Part shown: positions 56,505 to 64,000 of the stretch, one piece after another | Layout: every line of letters starts with the position of its first letter | How positions within the stretch are numbered: the first letter of the stretch is position 1 | Source of the DNA: Haberlea rhodopensis | Taxonomy: Eukaryota > Streptophyta > Magnoliopsida > Lamiales > Gesneriaceae | NCBI GenBank assembly: GCA_907163345.1 | Contig: CAJQUN010000052.1 | Span: forward strand, 1,240,001-1,304,000 | Length of the DNA stretch: 64,000 nt | Reading direction: 5' to 3' | Position numbers and translations under genes: made by a program | Notes under the pieces: model-generated | Seen by the model: the letters and a program-made list of their open reading frames with translations, nothing else | Databases searched by the model: none | What the model was told of the DNA's origin: nothing

Positions 56505-56925
56505 TTGGTGCACGAAAATATAACACCAATGCACGAAAATACAACACTGATGCACTTAATTAACTGATGCACAAAATTTACAAAAAATAAACTGGTGCAC
56601 GAAATAAAATAATTGGTGCACGAAATTTAATGGTTCGTACATCACCCACTTGCAATTATGGTTCGTGCATCACATATTTTTTTCAATGTTTCGTGCATCA
56701 GTGGCTGATTTTAATTTTCATGCATCAATTACTGATTTTCAATTTTCGTGCATCATTTACTAATTTTAATTTTCGTGCATCAGTTACTGATTTTCATTTT
56801 TCGTGCAGCAGTTAATGATTTTCAATCTTTCGTGCACCAGTTACTGTTGATAATTTTTGTGCACCAGTTAATTTTTATAATTTTCGTGCACCAGTTATTT
56901 TTTATAATTTTCGTGCACCAATCAA
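56505..56925. repeat. Right array of GGTGCACGAAA units with internal inversion
   Basis: Forward units to about 56620, then reverse-complement units (cgtgcatcag, cgtgcaccagtta) to 56925. Together with the left array this makes a large hairpin-capable structure. Confidence 0.8.
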
Positions 56926-57531
56926 TTTTTCTCTGGGTCATCTTCTTCGTTGCAAGTTTCAAGCTGTAAATTCTGAGAATGAGCAAAGAATCGCGTACAT
57001 CAATGAATCATAACTAAAAAACCTCATAATGCAATAAACAGTATATATATATACACTTATACACACACACATACCAGAATTGGAAAAAAAAATCTGGAAC
57101 AAAGTGATGGAACGAAAAATCGAAGAGATGAAGAGAAAAATCAACTATAAGAAATCGTAACTGGTAAGAGAGATTTACGAGGAGATTTGAATCGCAGTGG
57201 TGAAGGGAAGAGCTCGAAAAGTGATGAAAGGAAGAGATTGAAAATTTCTGAGATTACCGTCTTTTCTTATTAAGGGCACTTTTGTCATTTTAACCTAAAG
57301 TGGACCTAAATGATTGCAAGGTTTTTCCTTGGACTAGGATGAATAAAGTTTCAGAATAAGGTACTGGTCTGAACTTTGCCCTAAAATATATTATCTATCA
57401 AAAATTTTATAATATATTCTTTCATATGTTAGAAATCCTATAATGTCATTTTAGCTGCCCAGTCAGCATTTTATGCTAATCGGGCAGCTCTTGTAGATAC
57501 AAGAGCACACTGAAACTATTAACAAATTTAC

Positions 57532-58020
57532 CAGATGAACAGCATCTCGAACCTCGAGCATAAGAATGTCTGTGCACGAGACGGCCACGGTGAACAGGGC
57601 TTCAACCACTTTCTTGATCTTGTCAATCTGTATGAGTCCATCCAGCCTTGAATCTTTAGGTGCATTTTTCTCTGTTTGAGGTCCATCTAGTAATATGGAT
57701 CCATCACATCCTGAATACCATTATTCAATTCTCATCATTTCCCATCGAAACCAAGTATTTAAGTTTTGAATGAATACATTTCTGATGAAATATTACTATA
57801 TTGGGCCTATGTTCTTAGAACCAGACCCTATATGTTCATGCATATTTCATAAAATTAATATTTCACAAACTTACATTAGCCATGCAATCAGTATAGACCA
57901 ACTTGGCAGTGATACTTTTATCTTTATCCCACCATAACTTCACTTGGTACTTAACAAAGGCCTCAACATTGGCACAAGTGTTGAGCTTCTTGTAAAAATG
58001 CCGTTTCAAGTTTCAACGGC
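57532..58020 (-). pseudogene. Class III peroxidase-like pseudogene, 5' exons only
   Basis: Minus-strand exon-like blocks about 58020-57875 and 57710-57532, with GT-AG sites around the intron. The first matches the peroxidase N-terminal region (FYKKLNTCANVEAFV) but reads LVYTDCMAN where active enzymes have RLHFHDCF, so the distal Arg and His are gone. The second keeps GCDGSILLDG, IDKIKKVVEALF and VSCTDIL (normally VSCADIL). The exons with the proximal His are absent; a Mutator-like element begins 141 bases away. Active relatives are secreted haem peroxidases. Confidence 0.75.
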
Positions 58021-58383
58021 CTGTACTCCGGTGGTATTGTCACCGCTGCGTGTACACAGCTGACATACAAGCTCAGCCCTACACAACCATACAAATTACT
58101 ATCATAAAAGAATACATCTCCGTCTCCATGATTGATTCATAACTTAATTATTCAGTCCGTCAAATGAAATAATTTCATGCCAACCTGGAAATTTTATTAT
58201 GTTTGAATATTATATGAAATATATTAAATCGTGATATACTACTTACTATGAAAACGACTATATTTAATAAATAATAAAAATTATTGATAAATTCAAATCT
58301 CTTTTATACGAAGCATCCTTATTTAAAAACTAGCCAGGATCATGCATGGTAACTCTCTTATGTTTTTTTTTTTTGGGTTGTAG

Positions 58384-58830
58384 GTGCTGAACACGCTGGA
58401 TTGCCCTGATACCAACGGCGAAACATGCAACGGAGGGATCTTGGTACCTGCTCAGTTAAGGCTTACTCCACATCAATAAAAAAGTTACTTCATGTTTATC
58501 TGGCATGGAAAGCCTAGTAGAGTGCCAGACAGTGAAGGACGCTTTCCCGAAAATCCTTCGTCAACACTGTAAACCATTGAAAGAGATAAACGCGAATGGT
58601 GTGGATCTCACTGTTGTTTCCACCAGTTGTAATGGTGGTGCTGATTCTGATATGGATCATCGGGTCGCACCCATGGTTCGCTATCGCAGGAAGGAACGGT
58701 GCTCGGAATGGAGCCTTCGTTCCAGTTCCAATGACATTTCACAGAACACTAACGGGACGAAATTTTTAAACAAATCAAATTTTTTGAATATTTTAGGACA
58801 AATATTTACATCAAAATAAATATTTTACAA
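58384..58830 (+). pseudogene. Coding debris, possibly from a plant membrane protein
   Basis: After a TTGTAG acceptor the plus strand reads VLNTLDCPDTNGETCNGG, then, after a stop and frame change, LVECQTVKDAFPKIL and HCKPLK. The spaced cysteines recall the extracellular part of a plant multi-pass membrane protein family, but I cannot place it firmly. A further frame change follows near 58590. The tail is low in similarity to anything I know. Confidence 0.3.
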
Positions 58831-58983
58831 CATTAACGTAGGATAATACATGTAAACTGCCGCTAATAACATGAGGAGTAACGTGAAGGAACAAAATCAT
58901 CAATGTACTCTCCTCAGCATCCCGTTAAGAAAATTGATCCCCAACAAATTGTTGTTGATATAAATCATTGTTAACTTGTCCAC

Positions 58984-59193
58984 CTATTGTTTGAATCGGG
59001 CATTTGGAACGGAATAGTTATGGGGTAATGAATATGTATTTAATAATATTTCGTCATGACGATGGTAATCTCCAAATTCTCGATGTCCGAGAGAACTATT
59101 AGCCCCACTTGAAGATCTATAACCACGACCATGACGTATAATACCACTTGTTCTGGACGATTGATGGTCATGGTATCTATTTACCATTCCACT
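58984..59193 (-). pseudogene. Unidentified C-terminal coding fragment next to the copia LTR
   Basis: A minus-strand open stretch enters from the LTR edge at 59193 and ends in a stop at 58984. It is rich in Arg, His, Ser and Gly (RHGRGYRSSS, GHREFGDYHRHD), as in tails of some RNA-binding proteins. No domain is recognisable. It may be an exon end cut off by the copia insertion. Confidence 0.25.
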
Positions 59194-60346
59194 TGTAGTA
59201 TAAAATTTATGAGTTGTGTATCGTATGAAGGTAGCAAGCAAAACAACAAATGACTTTGTAGGAGGAATGTCGAGGCAAAATTTGGAATCTTCGTCCTTAA
59301 GATAATATTGGCCCGCTACAGTGTTAACGATTCAATTGACAATTTGTCTCCCAAAATACAACGACTATGATTTGTGATATGAGCACTCTAAATCACAAAG
59401 GTTTAAAAGCACTCAATATTAAACAAAGATGAAGATCCACAACATTACTCAAATTTTGATCTTCAATATGATGTAGATTTTGAAAATTCCATGTCTAATT
59501 CATTAAATGGTTGTTTCTTATATAGTGTACCAAGTGGTGTCACCAAAAAACACCATTTGGAAGCATCCCATTATGAAACAACACAGCCAAACGCGAAATA
59601 CGCAACCCTGCACAGGGCGCGAGCCCCTTTTTTCAACTCACTGCCGCTCGTGATTAAGGGTGTTCACCGGTTCGGTTAACCGATCGAACCGAGCCAAACC
59701 GAAAAATTTTGGTTCGTTTTTGATTTTTTTTAAAAAAGCAGTTTTCGGTTACAGTGTCCGGTTAACCGAACCAAAAACCGAAATTTAAAAAAAAAATTGA
59801 ACTTTATTTTTTATGGTTTTTTTTTTTAATGGTTTCGCTCCTGATTGTATTAATAAGAACTCGTAAATTAACAACGTGTTTCAAGTATAATATAATTTAT
59901 TTTGTTGTATCATTTAAACTCGATTTTTTGTATTAAATAACTTCAAAATAATATTAGAAGTTTAAAATTAAAAGGTCAAATGTTCAGAATTCATTTGAAT
60001 CCAATGAATGATGTATTACTTTTTGTATTTACGTTGAATTTTTATCAATTAATCATACAATTTCAAAAGAAAAATTCAAAAAAAAAAAAAACTATGGTTC
60101 AAACCGTACCGAACCGAAAAACTTTGGTTAAAACCGAAATCGAACCGAACAATTTTGGTTCGGTTTTCAGTTTTGAAATTTCAAAACCAAAATTTTGGTT
60201 CGGTTCGTTTCAAACCGAACCGAATGAACACCAATACTCGTGATCGATCGAGGCATAAATCGATCGATCGCGCAATAGGGAGTGATCGATCGAGGCACAA
60301 GTATCGATCGATCGCGAGTCCATCATTTATTTCATAATTTCCAACA
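59194..60346 (-). repeat. 3' LTR of the copia-type element, with nested hAT
   Basis: On the minus strand it starts TGTTGGAAATTATG and ends ATACTACA. It carries a 582-base hAT element at 59655-60236. Without that element and the duplicated 8 bases it is about 563 bases. Near 60241-60322 it has a cluster of overlapping CGATCGATCG palindromes. Confidence 0.8.
59655..60236. mobile_element. hAT-like foldback MITE inside the copia LTR
   Basis: It starts TAAGGGTGTTCACCGGTTCGG and ends CCGAATGAACACCAATA, with the 8-base duplication CTCGTGAT at 59647-59654 and 60237-60244. The interior is built of GGTTCGGTT/AACCGAACC motifs around an AT-rich core. The other LTR lacks it. Confidence 0.88.
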
Positions 60347-60359
60347 ATCCTCCACATGA

Positions 60360-62540
60360 ATTAAATTAATGCACGTATACAACTGAGTGTTTTTAACGAA
60401 CTAGTATGGCATCCGGAGAGATAGCTTGCGGTTTTGAATCTTCCGTAGTAGTATTCAATCGGATTCACTTGACTTAATAGTGAACTTATGGTCTTGAACT
60501 ATTTAGTCATTGGTGTAAACCGACCCACACCATAACAATTATAACATTCGTATTGGTTTCTTACGGTGTGTCCGTTTCGCCCATGGACCACACTTGGTTT
60601 CATAAGTGCTTTTCATCTTTGAAGCGACCACACTTCGCACCGACGTAGGTGATCTCCTAGAAGAGTATCCTGCTACACTCCAACATATTCTTATATGTCT
60701 TATGAATAATTACATGCATTTTGTCTATCCTCGTACCCCTTATCATAGGAATGTGTTGGAGAGTGATCTCCAATGTGTTTATACAATCTCATAATTTAAT
60801 TGTCCATTTTCAACCCAGATCTTGGGATCTTCAGTCAACAAGGTTGGGTATCCACTATGAGATTTTGATTATATGGCTTTAACCACATTCCCCTCGATAA
60901 ACTTCCACATGATCTCTCGGTTAACCATTTCATAAGCGGAACCGCGGTTTCACATAATCACTCACGATTATGTCACTAGAGATCATTTTGTCATATTGCA
61001 TTAGCGCAACATATTTTAGTTGCATGCACATGATTTTTCTCTAACAACTTATAAAGCCACTCGGCCGAAGAAGCTTTATATGTTTTGCATAGAGAATTTT
61101 TCAGAACAGTATATCTTCAGTTTTGGTAATCTTAGCATCATTTTACCCATTTAGGATCATAATCGAATTTTAAGCGTTGTTAACGAGTTTTTTCTTACAA
61201 AATTTGAGACCAGAGGAAATACTCAACTTTAATTCACAATTCATATTTAAGCACATAAATTCTTAAAAATTACAAGTTCAAGATTCTATTTCTTGTAAAC
61301 TTGAAATTTAAGAGCGAAGCTTAAAATTTGAAACTCGAAGTAATCCTTGAGATTTCATTCTTCAAATATCTTTGAAACTTTTAATTCCAAGCATTGTTCT
61401 TGATGCACACACGCCAAAATGTCTTGTCAACATTTTTCTTTGTTACTTGATGATTTCTAAATTGCTTCCCCAATGAGCAAATCATCAATATACAAGCATA
61501 AATATGCTTAGGTGTATACACATTTGTCACACTCGTTAATCTATTTGACAACATGATTTGTCAAACTCTTCATGTCTTTTATTTGACGTTTGTTATGACT
61601 TTACTTTGGCCTTCATATTTCTAGTTTAGCCAAGCACCCCCACATTTCAAATATTGTAGGAAACTCTTCACGAATTGCACTGACTTTCAAACTTTCGTGT
61701 TTCAAGTTCTAAGCGTTATCGTCTTACAAATCCAAATTCAAGATTTTATTTCTTGAAGATTTCAGATTTTAAGCGTACTTGTTTAAAGTTGAAACTTGGA
61801 TAATATTCTCAAACTAGGTTCACACTTTGCAATTTAAGCGCACTAACTTAGAAAACTTGAATAAAGATTTTAAATCTTGCAAATTCATGTTATAAGTTTA
61901 CTAGCTTAGAAATTCAAAATGAACCAACTGAGATATTACAACGCAGTCAAAATTTGTGGCTTCGATTCATCACTTGTGTTTAATACAAAACTTAGAAACT
62001 CGAATTCAAGATTTTATTGTTTTGCAAATTCAAGTTTAAGCGTTAAATTCTTAGACAACACAAGTATAATCTACTCACAATTTTCCATAGCAAATCTCTT
62101 TTGCTAAATTTGATTGCAATCTCATTCTTAATGTATTTAACACCTCAACAGCCTCGTTTTGCTTCGTATTTGCTCGTTTTGCTTCGTAACAAATATGCCA
62201 CAACAATATCATGTGCACGTGTTGATAAAAATAACAAAATATTTTTCTCAAATCTCTAGTTTGCACAATCTTTCCATCACAAACATAATTGTGAATTTAA
62301 ATCTAGAGACTTTATGATTCTTCTAACAAATGAATGACAATTTTGTTAGCTTAGTGCCCATACAATCAATAAATTTAACATTACAATTTGTGCTGTGAAC
62401 TATGGTTTAAATGATCCTAACAATCATGCCACAAACCATAAGATTCAATACAAGAAGTAATAACAAATTTTATTGCTTTCAACAAATATCATCATTACAT
62501 TTATTTAGAATCACTCCATTCTTGGTGTATACAACTTTTC
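60360..62540. other. Non-coding interior of the copia-type element
   Basis: AT-rich sequence between gag and the polypurine tract. Recurring short phrases such as 'caagattttatttcttg', 'gcgttaaattcttag' and 'aactcgaat' suggest old internal duplications between about 61200 and 62060. No coding domain was recognised. Confidence 0.5.
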
Positions 62541-62557
62541 AAAGATACACAATCTAA

Positions 62558-63423
62558 TTAAGCGGAAAGCGCTAGATCATCCAAATCATCGGAGAGACGA
62601 TCTTCTTCGGTCACATTTACTTGATCCATAGCCTTCCCAAGATCGTCTTTATTGCGACAATCCTTGGCTATGTGATTGGGTTTTTCCACATTTGTAGCAC
62701 TTGCCTTTGAGCTTCTTCGCCTTTCCAGATTTGGAGGCCATGCCATCAAACTTGTGCTTTGTTCCGGCGTGTTTTTTTACTAAGTTCACGTGTGCTTCAT
62801 GTTGGTGCCAATTGTCCTTCCTTTCAGATATTTTGTTGTCCTCTTTAATTCTCAAGCGAACCATAAAGTCTTCAAGATCCACCTCTTTTCGTTTGTGCTT
62901 AAGATAATTCTTGAAGTCCTTCCATGGCGGATACAACTTCTCAATCATTTCGGCCACTTGGAATGAATCACTTCTCCGCATGAATTTCATGCATGATTAC
63001 TTGCAAATCTTGCACTTACGCTATCACCGGCTTTGTGTCAGCCATTTTGAAATTCAGGAATCGCCCAACGATGAATTTCTTCATGCCGGCATCCTCGGAT
63101 CTATACTTTTCCAAGGATTGCCACAATTCTTTGGCCGTCTTCACTAGACAATACACATTGTATAATGTGTTGTCCAGTCCGTTAATAATATAATTCTTGC
63201 ACAGTATATCGCTTTACTTCCACTCATCAACCGCAACCCTCTTTTGGTTTTCCGTTTCACTCTCCATAATAGTAGGAGCATCCTCATTGAGGAATCTTGC
63301 CAACCCCAAGGTTGTAAAATAAAACAGCATCTTTTATTATCATCGCTTGAAATCGTTCACATTGAACTTTTCAGGCCTTTCACCACAATGAACTGGAGTA
63401 GTTGTTGCACTCGACGAAGCCAT
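62558..63423 (-). pseudogene. Copia gag (UBN2-type), frameshifted
   Basis: The minus-strand ATG at 63423 (MASSSATTTPVHCGERPEKF) starts a copia-type gag. Frame changes occur before the better-preserved piece 62990-62649 (LRIKEDNKISERK). The zinc knuckle is split: CYKCGK is in one frame and HIAKDCRNKDD in another near 62690. The reading ends at a stop at 62558 (DDLDDLALSA) with no protease following. Confidence 0.75.
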
Positions 63424-63447
63424 TTGTTGCTAATATTGTCTTAAGAT

Positions 63448-63932
63448 TGTAGTATAAAATTTATGGGTTGTGTATCTTAGGAAGGTAGCAAGCAAAACAA
63501 CAAATGGCTTTAGGAATGTCGAGGCGAGATTTGAAATCTCCGTCCTTAAGACAATATTGTCACGCTACGGTGCTAACGGTTCAATATTGGCAATTTGTCT
63601 CCCAAGATACAATGACTATGATTTGTGATAGGAGCACTCCAAATCACAAATCCTTTAAACCACAAATGTTTAAAATCACTCGATATTAAACAAGGATGAA
63701 GATCCAAAAAATTAATCAAATTTTGATCTTCAATATGATGTTAATTTTCGAAAATTCCATTTCTAATTCATTCAAGGGTTGTTTCTTATATAGTATACCA
63801 AGTGATGTCACCAAAAAACACAATTTGGAAGCATCCCATCATGAAACAACACAGCCAAACGTGAAAACACGCAACCCTGTCGCGCCCCTTTTTTCAACTT
63901 ACTACCGCTCGCGATCGCTCGAGGCATAAGTC
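63448..63932 (-). repeat. 5' LTR of the copia-type element, partial
   Basis: Aligns with 59194-59654 and the bases just past the hAT element in the other LTR, with many substitutions and small indels. Similarity stops near gaggcataag at about 63932, so the outer end is missing or replaced. The last 68 bases of the window are unassigned. Confidence 0.75.
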
Positions 63933-64000
63933 TTTGAATATATGATTGAGATCTATAACGCTATAATAGTCATCATCTTCTTTTTTATGCATCAAATTTC

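Larger units (their letters stand above)
54230..57381. mobile_element. Mutator-like element with GGTGCACGAAA arrays
   Basis: It is flanked by the 9-base duplication TAAAATATA (54221-54229 and 57382-57390) and has weakly conserved ends (GGGGAAATTGC...GAACTTTGCCC). Inner arms around 54830-54960 and 56880-56975 are clear inverted copies (aatttacag, gaagaagatgacccag, taactggtgcacg). The inner parts carry short tandem units built on GGTGCACGAAA (forward, 54892-55090 and 56505-56620) or its complement (56640-56925). No transposase was found. A hAT element (55091-56504) is nested inside. Confidence 0.7.
59194..63932 (-). mobile_element. Copia-type gag-only element (TR-GAG-like)
   Basis: Two related LTRs (59194-60346 and 63448-63932) flank a minus-strand gag and a 2 kb AT-rich non-coding stretch. 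A polypurine tract (TCATGTGGAGGAT, minus strand) abuts the lower LTR at 60347-60359. No protease, integrase or reverse transcriptase is present, so it depends on other copia elements. The LTRs have diverged by many substitutions and small indels, making this older than the Tat element. The 5' LTR (high coordinates) loses similarity near 63932. No standard tRNA-Met primer site is evident in the 24 bases before the gag ATG. Confidence 0.75.

Overview
The window is nuclear DNA of a flowering plant, most likely a eudicot. It has intron-rich genes whose closest recognisable relatives are plant proteins, plant-type LTR retrotransposons (Ty3/gypsy Tat lineage and Ty1/copia), a plant L1-type LINE, an endogenous plant pararetrovirus, and many hAT, Mutator and Harbinger-type elements. 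No tRNA, rRNA, CRISPR or prokaryotic feature was seen. All exon models come from reading splice sites and frames by eye; no search was run.

Layout. (1) 816-7961, minus: RabGAP with a TBC domain (gyp1/TBC1D22-like), ten in-frame exons. A probable extra first exon lies at 19276-19431. (2) 8000-19102: a complete 11.1 kb Ty3/gypsy Tat-type retrotransposon with matching 935 bp LTRs and a GGGGG target duplication. It carries gag-pol broken once in integrase, a five-unit 100 bp tandem repeat, and an intact three-exon antisense gene. (3) About 19640-25416, minus: a decayed caulimovirus-like endogenous pararetrovirus (primer site, coat protein region, movement protein). Its movement protein region is split by a 2.5 kb solo LTR (20074-22594). 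(4) 25572-26841 and 27640-28094: Harbinger-like and hAT-like non-autonomous elements.

(5) 30081-35018, plus: a GPI-anchored cysteine-rich protein (At1g61900-like), seven coding exons including a 15-base micro-exon. (6) 36909-52467, plus: a second RabGAP (At5g52580-like), with an 8 kb intron holding a Mutator-like MITE and a full-length LINE in reverse orientation. (7) 54230-57381: a Mutator-like element with GGTGCACGAAA arrays and a nested hAT element. (8) 57532-58020, minus: class III peroxidase-like pseudogene; 58384-58830: unplaced coding debris. (9) 59194-63932, minus: a copia-type element retaining only gag, with a hAT element in one LTR.

The two RabGAPs belong to different subfamilies and both keep the catalytic Arg and Gln fingers. 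They probably act on Rab GTPases in membrane traffic, but nothing shows that they work together. Most of the window's structure is transposon nesting, and the insertion order can be read from target-site duplications. I found no clearly new biological system. The best candidates for a second look are the intact antisense gene of the Tat element, the insertion about 20 bp from a splice acceptor, the pararetrovirus split by a solo LTR, and the Mutator-like element with mirrored arrays.
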